Shown: one piece after another, positions 24,862 through 33,326 of the stretch
Position numbering within the stretch: position 1 is the first letter of the stretch
Layout of the letters: every line of letters starts with the position of its first letter
Assembly (NCBI GenBank): GCA_022843925.1
Contig: JALHMS010000003.1
Span: forward strand, 2,461 to 58,439
Direction: 5' to 3'
Length of the DNA: 55,979 nt
Source of the DNA: Burkholderiales bacterium
GTDB taxonomy: Bacteria; Pseudomonadota; Gammaproteobacteria; Burkholderiales; Ga0077523
Position numbers and translations under genes: made by a program
Notes under the pieces: generated by a model
Database searches by the model: none
What the model saw: the letters and a program-made list of their open reading frames with translations, nothing else
Told to the model about the DNA's origin: nothing

Positions 24862-25145
24862 AAGTTGTCTGGACGCCCGAAGCCGAACACGACCGCGACG
24901 ACATTTGGTTCTACATCGCGGCAGAGAACCTGAGCGTGGCTGCGCGGATGGACGAACTGTTCAGCGCCGCAGCGGCACGGCTTGCGAGTCATCCCGATCT
25001 TGGTCACCCAGGCAAGATTGCCGGCACTCGTGAGCTGATCCCGCATGAAAGCTATCGCCTCGTCTACGAGGTCCATGACAACACCGTTTGGTTGCTGGCG
25101 CTCGTCCACACAGCACGGCAATGGCCGCCGCTGAGGAAAAGATAG
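24858..25145 (+). CDS. ParE/RelE superfamily toxin
   Basis: 95 aa. Begins VVWTPEAEHDRDDIWFYIA, the ParE-type N-terminus, and ends with YRLVYEVHDNTVWLLALVHTARQWP, the RelE/ParE fold core strand and C-terminal motif. ParE toxins poison DNA gyrase while RelE cleaves mRNA; the sequence resembles ParE more, but the target is not certain. Starts at a GTG overlapping the antitoxin stop. The pair is bracketed by the 27-bp direct repeats. Confidence 0.88.
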   Translation: MKVVWTPEAEHDRDDIWFYIAAENLSVAARMDELFSAAAARLASHPDLGHPGKIAGTRELIPHESYRLVYEVHDNTVWLLALVHTARQWPPLRKR

Positions 25146-25245
25146 ACGGCGTCGTACGCTGCTGGTGTCGGGGAGGCGGGGTGATCGGGCGAATTCTGGC
25201 AGGCCGTTGACGTCGGGACGGGTGGCAAGCCGGTAGCACCCCCAT

Positions 25246-25272
25246 TGGGTCAAGAATCTGTCGGCGCCAACA
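25246..25272 (+). repeat. 27-bp direct repeat, right copy, flanking the ParDE-like module
   Basis: Matches 24366-24392 at 26 of 27 positions in the same orientation. The two copies bracket the antitoxin and toxin genes at 24583-25145. Confidence 0.75.
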
Positions 25273-25317
25273 CCGTGAGTCTCACGCTTCGATGCTCCCG
25301 CCTTCTCACACACCCGG

Positions 25318-25740
25318 TCAGTTGGCGGAGGTCCAGGGGTCAATCACGGTGAGGCCCGCGGCCGAAAGCGCACTCGAGTCACGGGTCGCCACAGCGAACC
25401 CATGCGAAGCGGCGATCGCGGCCATATAGCCGTCGGGCGTCGGAAATCCTCTTCCAGCCGCACGCGCGTTGACGGCCAAATGGGCATAGCGGCGCGCCGC
25501 ATCGGTATCGAACGGCAGAATCCGATCGGCGAACATCTTCAGCACGCCGTTGAGCGCAGTCGTCAATCTGTCCTTGCGCTTGCCCCTGGGCAGCGCAGCG
25601 ATGCCGAACATCAGTTCGGCGATCGTGACGGTGCAGAGGAAGAGCGTCTCCGCCGCTTGTTCGTCGAGCCAATCCCGGACCGCCGGATCCGGATCTGGCT
25701 TCATCGCCTCGGAGACGACGTTGGTGTCGAGCAGAATCAT
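25318..25740 (-). CDS. vapC: PIN-domain toxin VapC/FitB
   Basis: 140 aa. MILLDTNVVSEAMKP carries the first catalytic Asp (residue 5) in the FitB-like variant; TIAELMFGIAALPRGKRK supplies the acidic residue of the second site; TPDGYMAAIAASHGFAVAT and RDSSAL supply the C-terminal acidic residues. VapC toxins are Mg-dependent RNases that cut tRNA or rRNA. The start codon overlaps the antitoxin stop by 1 nt. Confidence 0.92.
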   Translation of the reverse strand: MILLDTNVVSEAMKPDPDPAVRDWLDEQAAETLFLCTVTIAELMFGIAALPRGKRKDRLTTALNGVLKMFADRILPFDTDAARRYAHLAVNARAAGRGFPTPDGYMAAIAASHGFAVATRDSSALSAAGLTVIDPWTSAN

Positions 25741-25991
25741 CAGAAGCTGACCGGCTCGGCGGGCGTCCTGTCGCGGGTTTGGCCAAGGGCTTCGACGTCG
25801 GCGTTCGTGAGCCCGATCTTCCGGCTCATGTCGGCGAGCATCGTGCCCATGCGCAGCCGCCCGGCCGGTCTAACGGCATCCTCCAGAATGGTGCGCATCT
25901 CCGCCTCGGTGCTTCGATTGTGCTGGGCAGCGCGGACCTTCAGGGCGCGGTGCGTTTCCTCCGGGAGGTTGCGAATGGTGACGGCGGCCAT
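25740..25991 (-). CDS. vapB: FitA/VapB-type antitoxin
   Basis: 83 aa. AAVTIRNLPEETHRALKVRA is the ribbon-helix-helix beginning typical of FitA, and NRSTEAEMRTILEDAV the second helix. The C-terminal tail would neutralise the adjacent PIN toxin. A GGAG ribosome site (reverse of ctcc at 25999-26002) precedes the ATG. First gene of a two-gene operon. Confidence 0.9.
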   Translation of the reverse strand: MAAVTIRNLPEETHRALKVRAAQHNRSTEAEMRTILEDAVRPAGRLRMGTMLADMSRKIGLTNADVEALGQTRDRTPAEPVSF

Positions 25992-26166
25992 GATGGCGAT
26001 CCTCCATGATTAGATGGCAATGATAGCGCGAGCGAGACAATGCCATCAATCGGCAACGACGCCTCGCAAGCAGCATTCCGCAGGCCCATCGACCGCTCCG
26101 ACCGGCGCCTGTGGCTCTGCGTGGAGCTCGAGGCGATTCATTGCCACGGGGTGGCCAGCAGGCTGA

Positions 26167-27987
26167 TCATCCTCCGTCAGCGCTCGGCATTGCATCGACC
26201 GAGCGCGGAGGTCGATTCATGAAGGCGTGCAGTGACAGCAAGAGCACCGAGGCGTCGAGGCTGTTCCACTCCGTGACATCAAAGTACATCTTGTCTTGTC
26301 GGCCATCGGGCAGGGCGAACTCCATGCAGTTCAGATGCCGATCCCCCGAGACCACCGAAATCGCCTTCACCAGATTCCAGCCGCTTTCGAAGGGGACGCC
26401 GGCAGCCTCGGCATGCTTCGTCCAGCGCGGGCCGAACTTCTCGTCGAGATACTGGTAGACGAAAGTGATCCCCCAGCCGACATCGGCTGCATGGACCACG
26501 ATGGCATGCTCGGGCGAACTGCCGTCGCCGCCCGACGAGAGATTGAGGCCTGCTTCCCTCGCACGGCGGATCCGCTCGGGAGCCTTGGCGATGCTCTTCT
26601 CCAGGTAGGCCATCGATCGGTCCATGTCTTCGGCGGTGACTTTGTGTGGGACTGCGTTCCTGCTGAGCTCAGCGACGGCGGCGATGGTCTGCGGATGCCC
26701 CGAGGTCTCGGCAAACTTCACAAGCGTATTGCCGCTGACGTCCTCGGCGGAAACATCGGCCCCGTGTTCCACCAGCAGCTTCACGACTTCCGTCTGACCC
26801 TTGGCCGCGGCGCGATGCAGCGGCGTATAGCCACCTTCGCTGGACGCGTTCGGATTCGCGCCGGCCTCGAGCAGAAGGCGGGTCATTTCCGGTCCGTACG
26901 CCACCGCCTCATGCAGCGCGGTCCATCCGTCCTCGGTCGTCGCCTCCAGCGACACCTGGCCACGCACCAGCAAGCGCTGGACTGCACGCAGATCGCCATG
27001 GGCGGCGGCCAGGATCAAGGCATTGGGCGGGTCGAGGTCTGGTGGCGATTCCACCGAGGGATCGGTCTGGACGGATCCGGCCGATGGCATCTCGTTAGCG
27101 CCCGCGTCGCGCAGCGCCATCAGCAGGTCCTTGTCCTGAAGTGCGGTCGCGAGGGCGAGAGGCGTGTAGCCCTCGTTGTCCTTCGTGTCCGGGTCGGCAT
27201 GGGCCGCAAGCAGTCGGCGAGCGATCGAGGCGGACGCCCTGGCGCATGCCCAGTGAAGCGGGGTCGAACCGCGTTTGTCTGCGCGGTTGGGGTCTGCGCC
27301 GAGTTCCAGCAAGGCGGCCACCGTGTCCTGAAGGCCGAGGGTGGTGGCCGTCATCAGAGGGGTGGAGCCCGTCGGTGTTGCGGCGTTCACGTCGGCGCCC
27401 CGCTGCAGCAACAGTCTCAGGTGTTCGACCTTGCCACCCACCGAGCATGCCCGTTGCAGCGGGGTCTGCCCCAGCCCGTCCGCCGCATTCGGATCGGCGC
27501 CGTGTTCCAGCAAGATGCGCGTCGTCTGGAGCGATGCCGCTTGGTCGTCACTGCCGATTTCGCCGATGAGTGGTTGCGGCATTTTGTTGGCAGCCGCTTC
27601 CTTGCACAGCACTTCGTGGTTGTTGAGCAACCTCGAATCCGGGTCGCCCAGAATTGCCCAGTGGAGGGGTGTTCGACCATACGCGCACCTGACGTCCAAG
27701 CGCGCGCCGTGCTTCACGAGCAAACGTGCTCGATCCGGCTTGTGCAGCATGGCCGCGAGAATCAGCGGGAACGTGCCGTGGTTGATCATCATCATGCCCT
27801 CGCCGACCAGCAGGATCGGAAACACGGTGTCTCCCTGGTGGGTGTTCAGATCGACTGGTTGCTTCAACAGCGGTTCGAGCACACCGGTCTGGTCTCCATC
27901 AGCGCTGATGGCTTCCCGGATGGCGTTCATGCGAAGCGCGGACGTCTCGGGCTTGGAAGCGCCGAAGAGGCGGCGGAACCAGGACAT
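26167..27987 (-). CDS. ankyrin-repeat protein with unknown C-terminal domain
   Basis: 606 aa, no signal peptide or membrane helix. Residues ~70-450 are about nine or ten ankyrin repeats (GRTPLHWAI, LLEHGADPNAADGLGQTPLQ, LLELGADPNRADKRGSTPLH, LLEAGANPNASSEGGYTPLH, LLVEHGADVSAEDVSGNTLV). Residues ~470-606 form a separate domain I do not recognise (GWGITFVYQYLDEKFGPRW, DRHLNCMEFALPDGRQDKMY). The start is the second of two in-frame ATGs, at 27987, seven bases after GGAGA. Ankyrin arrays bind proteins; partner unknown. It lies in the accessory region beside the vapBC pair. Confidence 0.85.
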   Translation of the reverse strand: MSWFRRLFGASKPETSALRMNAIREAISADGDQTGVLEPLLKQPVDLNTHQGDTVFPILLVGEGMMMINHGTFPLILAAMLHKPDRARLLVKHGARLDVRCAYGRTPLHWAILGDPDSRLLNNHEVLCKEAAANKMPQPLIGEIGSDDQAASLQTTRILLEHGADPNAADGLGQTPLQRACSVGGKVEHLRLLLQRGADVNAATPTGSTPLMTATTLGLQDTVAALLELGADPNRADKRGSTPLHWACARASASIARRLLAAHADPDTKDNEGYTPLALATALQDKDLLMALRDAGANEMPSAGSVQTDPSVESPPDLDPPNALILAAAHGDLRAVQRLLVRGQVSLEATTEDGWTALHEAVAYGPEMTRLLLEAGANPNASSEGGYTPLHRAAAKGQTEVVKLLVEHGADVSAEDVSGNTLVKFAETSGHPQTIAAVAELSRNAVPHKVTAEDMDRSMAYLEKSIAKAPERIRRAREAGLNLSSGGDGSSPEHAIVVHAADVGWGITFVYQYLDEKFGPRWTKHAEAAGVPFESGWNLVKAISVVSGDRHLNCMEFALPDGRQDKMYFDVTEWNSLDASVLLLSLHAFMNRPPRSVDAMPSADGG

Positions 27988-28695
27988 GGGCATTCTCCGT
28001 GATCGATTGTCCTCTGGATGAGAGGAGGTCAGGTGTACTTGGTCACGCCACGATTGCGTGTAGCTATTGCCTAGGGTCTTTTCACACTATGGACGCCCGC
28101 GGTTGTCCATATTGCGAAAAGGCCCTGGGTTGAAGATCGCAGTGTGCTTCAGCCGTGTAGACGATGGAACCGTGAAAGGTCAGTGTCTGGAACTCTTCCA
28201 CCCATGCAATTCGAATTCAGAATAGGCGATCGCGGCCCGTTTCTCCGAATGAACGGCTAGGGCTGATGCGCCGACGGTTGCGGGACCCAGCCCTGCGAAT
28301 GGTGTTGCCCAACCTTCGTGGACAGGCGTCATTCCGGTGCCCGGTTGGCGAGTATGTCGCTCACGATCATGGAGAACGCGATCATCGGGGACTAGAGCCC
28401 TGTCTCATCCGGAGTGCCGGGCGGGATTCTGAACGCGAAGGACGAGGAATGCAGTGCGTGCGACTGGGAGGAGTGTTGAAGCACTACTCGCGGACAACCG
28501 CACAGACGTTCGCTCGACTTTTGGCGTCTGGCGGGGACGCGTTCAACTTTCCGATCCCCGGTGCGGTGCGCAACGGATTCGCGCCCGGGCAGGCGCGCTC
28601 ACTGTGTGCGCTTTCCCAGCCGGCTCGCAACAAGGTCCACGAATGGCATTGGTTGCCGGGGCGGTGGCGGGGCTTTGGCTCCACCCGCGCCGCGT
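27988..28695. other. 708-bp stretch without a convincing gene
   Basis: Between the ankyrin gene and the 3' end of the 925-aa gene. Apart from the large inverted repeat at 28070-28129, I see no coding frame with a recognisable product. The plus-strand frames near 28266-28876 run into the antisense of the 925-aa gene and look spurious. Confidence 0.55.
28070..28129. repeat. large imperfect inverted repeat (25-bp arms, 10-bp loop)
   Basis: Left arm 28070-28094 (CCTAGGGTCTTTTCACACTA...) and right arm 28105-28129 (...GCGAAAAGGCCCTGGG) are reverse complements at 21 of 25 positions, with a 10-bp loop GCCCGCGGTT. It could be a strong bidirectional RNA hairpin or a small non-autonomous element. Confidence 0.75.
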
Positions 28696-31473
28696 TCACC
28701 GTTCGGGAAACAGGCGGGCGAGGCGCCCGAGCCGTTCCGACCACTCGCCCTGGAACTCGCGCTGCTGGTTCAGATTGAAGGTGTTGTTCGGGCCGAGTTC
28801 CTCGTTCGGCCGCGGCAGCGGCGCCTTGTCGAGCGGCAGGTGGCGTCGATCGTGGACGATCTTCATGGTGACGTGATCGGCGAGGGCGGCGGGAATCGAC
28901 GGAAAGGCGCTGGCGATGTGCGCGGCGATCACGGTGTGGTCGCGCGTGATGAAGTCGACGCCTTCTGCGATGGTCTGCGGCACCTGCTCCTGCCGCGCCT
29001 CGACCGTGGCTCGGGAAGTGGTGAGCTGGTCGCTCAGCACCACGTTCTGCGGCAGCGAGAGCGGCGCGCCGCCCATGTGCGTCGAAGCGAGATTGCCGTA
29101 GCGGTCGTTCTCGACGGCGTGCCGGAACTCGTCCATCTGCTCGAAGAGCTGGTGCATCCAGTTGCGCAGGCCGGTCACGCCGCGGTCGAGTTCCGCCGCC
29201 TCGGCGGGGGCGTTGCGTTGCTGCGCCTGATGCGCGATGGCGAACTGCATCCGCCGGATCGCGCCCTCGATGTCCTCGCGCAGACCGAGGAGGTCGCGCA
29301 GCTTGTCGAGGACCTCCGCCGACTTCCCGCCTTCCAGCGACTCCGCCAGCGCCTTGCCCTCGACCGCGAGCTTGTACAAGCCGCTCCTCGCCGCCTCGGC
29401 ATGCTCCACGGCCTCTTCGAAGTTCGCCTGCTTCGCGAGCGCCTCCGTCTTCCGGTCGAGGGATGCCAGGTCGGTGCCGACCACCGCGGCGAACTGTTTC
29501 GAGAGGTACTGGTAGCGGGGCTTCAGACTCGAATGCTGCGCGAGCCGGAATGCTGCGCCGCTGGTGAATTCCAGAGAGGTCGGATCCGCCTCGTCGGTCT
29601 TCGTGGCCTTGAGGCCGATCACGCCGGGCAGCGTGGACGGCATCGGCTCGTGCAGCACGCCTCGATCGATCGGCTCGAGATCGCCGAGGATCTGCACAAC
29701 GGCCTGAAGGACGGTTTCGGCCTTGCTGCCGGTGGCCTTCCGGATCGCTTCCTCGATCGAGATCCGGTCATCCGTGTTGCGCGCCGTGAAGTGCAGGCCG
29801 GTGTCGTACACGGGCTCCACGTCGGCCTCCTTGCGGATGTCCTTGAACGTCTCGAGCAGCCCGCCCACGTCCGGACCGGTGCCGTAGACCAGGATGGAAC
29901 CCGCCTGCTTGCCGTACTGCTCCTGCGGAACCTCCGGCTTGGCGCGCTTGTCCGCGCGCTTGCCGTACTCGACCTCCACGCCCTCCGCGTTCGCCTGCGC
30001 ATTCAGCAGGTCGCCCTGGATGATGCTGAAGTCGCCGTCCCGGAAGCGCACATCCTTGCCGTTGTGCTGCCCTTCGGGACGATCCTTCGCGGCGCCGTAG
30101 GTCTTCTTCACGAACTCGTTGTCCGTGCCGTCGAGGAAGAACGGGTCCTTCTGCACGCCGGTGAGCCAGAAAAGCGGCTTGAACGACTTGCGCAGGCTGG
30201 TGGACATCACGTCGATGGCGGCATTCGGGCCGACCACGATCACGCCGTTGGGCGCATCGGCCGGTGTCAGCCGCCCCTCGGCCACGGCCACCTGGAACAC
30301 GTCCATGTCCATGATGCGCGGCACCTCGCCCGTGGTCTTGTACTCGTCCAGTTGCTTGGGCAGTCCCTCGGGCTTGGCGTGCTTGCCGATACCCACTGCG
30401 GCGATCACGCGCTGGGCGACCACGAGGTGGTTTCCGGCGATGATGCGGTAACGCGCCGCGGCGCCGCTGCCTTCCTTCTTCACGGAGGTGACCTTCGCGT
30501 TCAGCGGTGGTTGCGCCAGTCGCTTGAAGATCGCATCCACCCGGTTGGAGAACTCCTGTCGGCTCGCGAGTCCGTCGTCGAGGATGTCGCCGTCGCCGTG
30601 TTCGGGATCGATCATGCCGTGCGGGTGGTTGATCACCCCGTCCTTGCCGCGTTCACCGCGCCAGGGCTGCTCCTCGCCGATGACGAGGGTGCTCTCGTCG
30701 AGCGGCACGCCGCCGTTCGCGACGACATAGGCGGCGCTGGCGCCGCGGCCGATCAACACGGTGCGGTACACGCGCTCCGGGTCCACCCCGGCCTCCGCCG
30801 CGACGGTCTTCCGATACAGCGTCCACGCATCCTGCGAGGCCCTGGTCTCCTTCTCGGCGGTCTCGTGCTCCTCGGTCACCTGATTGCCGCCGCCCAGTTC
30901 CAGTTTGAGGCGGTAGTAGAACTGCAGCAGCAGCATCTCGTTGTCGAGGTCGATGCGGCCGTGATCGGTGGCGGCGACGTACATCTTCGCGACAGTCAGG
31001 CCGAGTCGGTGGTCGGTCAGTACCGCGGCGGCGGCGGCGTCCTGCGCCACGAGCCATTCGCGGTGCAGCCGCAGCGCGGTCAGCACGGACCCGACCACCT
31101 GCTCCGCGGCCTCTTCCTCACCTGGCCGGGGCGGCGTGTCCTGTTCCCCCCCGGGCGTTTCCTTCTCGTGGCGGCGGGCGGGGGCCAGTTCGAATCGGCC
31201 CTGCAGCGGCGCCATGCGGCGATCGCTGGTGGCCTGGAAGGCGCGCGCCCGGCGCACGCGCGGGCTGCCGTCGGCCATCGCCTGGAGGGCCGCGAATCGG
31301 CCATCGCGAGGTGGTGAAGGGCGGGGCGGTGATCCCGTCATGATGCCGCCCGCGACCAATGGCGAGGGCTCCTGCGACGAAGGCTCCCGGATGCCCTCGT
31401 GCGTCCGGTCGATCCCGGAAGGACGCTCGGCCGCCGGGCCACGCTCCGATGTCGACTGCGCTCTGGTCTTCAT
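28696..31473 (-). CDS. large protein with eCIS-cargo-like leader and FAD/NAD(P)-binding-like folds
   Basis: 925 aa, no signal peptide. Residues 58-98 (GRFAALQAMADGSPRVRRAR, then AFQATSDRRMAPLQGRFELA) resemble the leader, with SPRV and LQ-x-MA motifs, of proteins linked to extracellular contractile injection systems. Two nucleotide-binding-like motifs follow: TVLIGRGASAAYVVANGG at 238-255 and NGVIVVGPNAAIDVMSTS at 409-426, with QRVIAAVGIGKHAKPEGLP between them, a layout like flavin-dependent oxidoreductases. A third Gly-rich strand (SILVYGTGPDVGGLL) is near 526-540. The rest is helical. Not assigned to a named family. No contractile-system genes are in the window. Start ATG 31473 is upstream of an alternative at residue 45. 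Confidence 0.7.
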   Translation of the reverse strand: MKTRAQSTSERGPAAERPSGIDRTHEGIREPSSQEPSPLVAGGIMTGSPPRPSPPRDGRFAALQAMADGSPRVRRARAFQATSDRRMAPLQGRFELAPARRHEKETPGGEQDTPPRPGEEEAAEQVVGSVLTALRLHREWLVAQDAAAAAVLTDHRLGLTVAKMYVAATDHGRIDLDNEMLLLQFYYRLKLELGGGNQVTEEHETAEKETRASQDAWTLYRKTVAAEAGVDPERVYRTVLIGRGASAAYVVANGGVPLDESTLVIGEEQPWRGERGKDGVINHPHGMIDPEHGDGDILDDGLASRQEFSNRVDAIFKRLAQPPLNAKVTSVKKEGSGAAARYRIIAGNHLVVAQRVIAAVGIGKHAKPEGLPKQLDEYKTTGEVPRIMDMDVFQVAVAEGRLTPADAPNGVIVVGPNAAIDVMSTSLRKSFKPLFWLTGVQKDPFFLDGTDNEFVKKTYGAAKDRPEGQHNGKDVRFRDGDFSIIQGDLLNAQANAEGVEVEYGKRADKRAKPEVPQEQYGKQAGSILVYGTGPDVGGLLETFKDIRKEADVEPVYDTGLHFTARNTDDRISIEEAIRKATGSKAETVLQAVVQILGDLEPIDRGVLHEPMPSTLPGVIGLKATKTDEADPTSLEFTSGAAFRLAQHSSLKPRYQYLSKQFAAVVGTDLASLDRKTEALAKQANFEEAVEHAEAARSGLYKLAVEGKALAESLEGGKSAEVLDKLRDLLGLREDIEGAIRRMQFAIAHQAQQRNAPAEAAELDRGVTGLRNWMHQLFEQMDEFRHAVENDRYGNLASTHMGGAPLSLPQNVVLSDQLTTSRATVEARQEQVPQTIAEGVDFITRDHTVIAAHIASAFPSIPAALADHVTMKIVHDRRHLPLDKAPLPRPNEELGPNNTFNLNQQREFQGEWSERLGRLARLFPER

Positions 31474-31879
31474 CCTGGCTCGTCCTCTTCTCGCGCACGG
31501 TGCGTCGGCGCTCCCTTCGGCGTCACAACTTCATCGTGCCGCAGGTTGCCGGCCGTGGGCCCAAGGGTGGAGCAGCGATGGCTGATCATATCTCCGCTCT
31601 GCCGGCGGTTGACGCGTCACTTCATGCGGTCGCGGGCCACCTCCGGGGCATGGCGTGAATCCTGGACGGAAATCCTCTGCTTCCAAGAGAGCCTGCATTT
31701 GCCGATCCGCCGCGGAACACCGGTCGAAGGCGGCTTGCCGGTGCCCCGACTGGTCTGCACGGATGCGAGGCAGGTTCGCCCGAGGCGAACGTCGAAAGCC
31801 TACCGCCACAACTTCAAGGCACAGTGGGCCGCAGCGCGCGTGAAGTCCTGGTCGGTCGTGAGCAACAGCAGTAGTTCCT
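31474..31879. other. 406-bp stretch without a gene
   Basis: Between the amidase operon and the 925-aa gene, all on the minus strand. It probably holds the operon's 3' end and the promoter of the 925-aa gene; no clear terminator hairpin or promoter pair is visible to me. Confidence 0.5.
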
Positions 31880-33286
31880 TCACCGCACGGCTGCACCAGT
31901 GGCGCCCAATCTTCCACCGAGCGCGCGATGATGCGCTGCAGAGATCGCCGCCACCCGCGTTTCCTGAAAAGGCATCCCCAGTACCGTGATTCCCTGCGGC
32001 AGTCCGTCGCCACGGAAGCCTGACGGCGTGGCGATGCCGCACATTCCCATCAGGTTGACGAAGTTGGTGTACGTGCCGAGACGCGCGTTCAGCAGGATCG
32101 GCTCGGCCTCGACCTCGGCGATCCGATAGATCGTCGGGGTCGAGGGGACGACGAATGCATCGACGTCCACGAGCAGGCGCCGCGCGTCCCGTGTGAGTTC
32201 GGCGAGACGGTGGATGGCGCGGTACGTCTCCACGGCCGTCCATTCACCGGCGCTTTCCAGGATGGTGCGGGTGGCCGGATGAAGCGCATGCTCGTGCCCC
32301 TGGATGATCGGTGCGACCGACGCGGAGCGTTCCGCGAGGAAGGGCGCTTCGTACAGCAGGCGCTGGGTCTCCATGAAGACACCGTAGTCCACCTCGACCG
32401 CGGTGCCGCCGATGCTCCCCAGACGGGCGATGGCGGCCTCGTACAGCCGGGCCGCGTCGTGGTCGCCGAAGAACAGGAGATCCCGGGGGCGCGGCACCGC
32501 GAAACGGAAACGTGCAGGCGCGGGGCGAGGTGCAAGGTCGCAGAAGCGCGCCTCGGACTTCGAGAAGAGATCGTCGGGGTCGTAGCCGGCAATCTGCCGA
32601 AGCACGTGCATGCCGTCATCGGTGGTGAGCGCGAAGACGGAGATCGTCTCCAGCGTCTTCGCCGTGCCCCCGCCCACCACGGCCGTGTTGCTGACGAGGC
32701 CCGGCGTGGGCTTGATCCCCACCACGTTGTTGAATGCCGCGGGGACCCGTCCCGAACCAGCGGCGTCGTTGCCGAGCGCGAACGACACGAGGCCCGCGCC
32801 GACGGCGACGCCGGACCCGGCGCTCGAGCCGCCCGGCACGAACGCCGCGTCGAAGGCATTGCGCGCGACGCCGTAGGGTGTCCGGACGCCCACGAGGCCG
32901 ACGCCGAACTGGTCCATGTTGGTCTTGCCGATCACGATGGCGCCCGCGTCCAGAAGGCGCTGCACTGCCGGACCCGTCGACCCGGCGATGCGCCGCGAGG
33001 GCGGGAAGGCGTTGGTCGACGGCAGGCCGGGGACATCGATGTTGTCCTTGATCCCGCACGGCAGGCCGTACAGCGCAGCCGACCGATCCGACGTCGCTTC
33101 CACTGCGGCTGCGCGCGCCAGCGCTTCGTCCTCCGGGACGAGGTGGATCCAGACGTGGTCATCGCCCCGGGCAGCGATGCGGCGGTACACGGCGCGGATC
33201 ACATCCGCCGGGCGCAGCGTTCCGTCGGCGTAGTGTGTGCGAAGCGTGGAGAAATCCAGGCTGCCGGTCAGTTCGTCCCAGGACAT
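31880..33286 (-). CDS. allophanate-hydrolase-like amidase (amidase domain only)
   Basis: 468 aa. The amidase-signature domain matches the allophanate hydrolase (AtzF) branch: VWIHLVPEDEAL, GLPCGIKDNIDVPGLPST, TNMDQFGVGLVGVRTPYG and NDAAGSGRVPAAFNNVVGIK. The Ser-cisSer-Lys triad is intact: Lys in GIKDNID, the cis-Ser in PGGSSAGSG, the nucleophile in AAGSGR. It ends at LGATG, where the amidase domain of AtzF usually ends, so the ~130-residue C-terminal domain is absent. True AtzF hydrolyses allophanate to ammonia and CO2; here the real substrate may differ. Last gene of the transporter-amidase operon. Confidence 0.82.
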   Translation of the reverse strand: MSWDELTGSLDFSTLRTHYADGTLRPADVIRAVYRRIAARGDDHVWIHLVPEDEALARAAAVEATSDRSAALYGLPCGIKDNIDVPGLPSTNAFPPSRRIAGSTGPAVQRLLDAGAIVIGKTNMDQFGVGLVGVRTPYGVARNAFDAAFVPGGSSAGSGVAVGAGLVSFALGNDAAGSGRVPAAFNNVVGIKPTPGLVSNTAVVGGGTAKTLETISVFALTTDDGMHVLRQIAGYDPDDLFSKSEARFCDLAPRPAPARFRFAVPRPRDLLFFGDHDAARLYEAAIARLGSIGGTAVEVDYGVFMETQRLLYEAPFLAERSASVAPIIQGHEHALHPATRTILESAGEWTAVETYRAIHRLAELTRDARRLLVDVDAFVVPSTPTIYRIAEVEAEPILLNARLGTYTNFVNLMGMCGIATPSGFRGDGLPQGITVLGMPFQETRVAAISAAHHRALGGRLGATGAAVR

Positions 33287-33326
33287 GCAGGTCTCGATGT
33301 CGGAAGTGAGAAGGCGGTGCAGGCCG

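Noticed and set aside
28561-31317. 918-codon plus-strand frame opposite the 925-aa gene
   Set aside because: Composition is dominated by Arg, Val, Leu, Gly and His with no motif, whereas the minus frame has strand/helix patterns and nucleotide-binding-like motifs.
31800-32243. Frame that could continue the allophanate-hydrolase-like gene after a frameshift
   Set aside because: Its end does not resemble the AtzF C-terminal domain, and the in-frame gene stops at a natural domain border.
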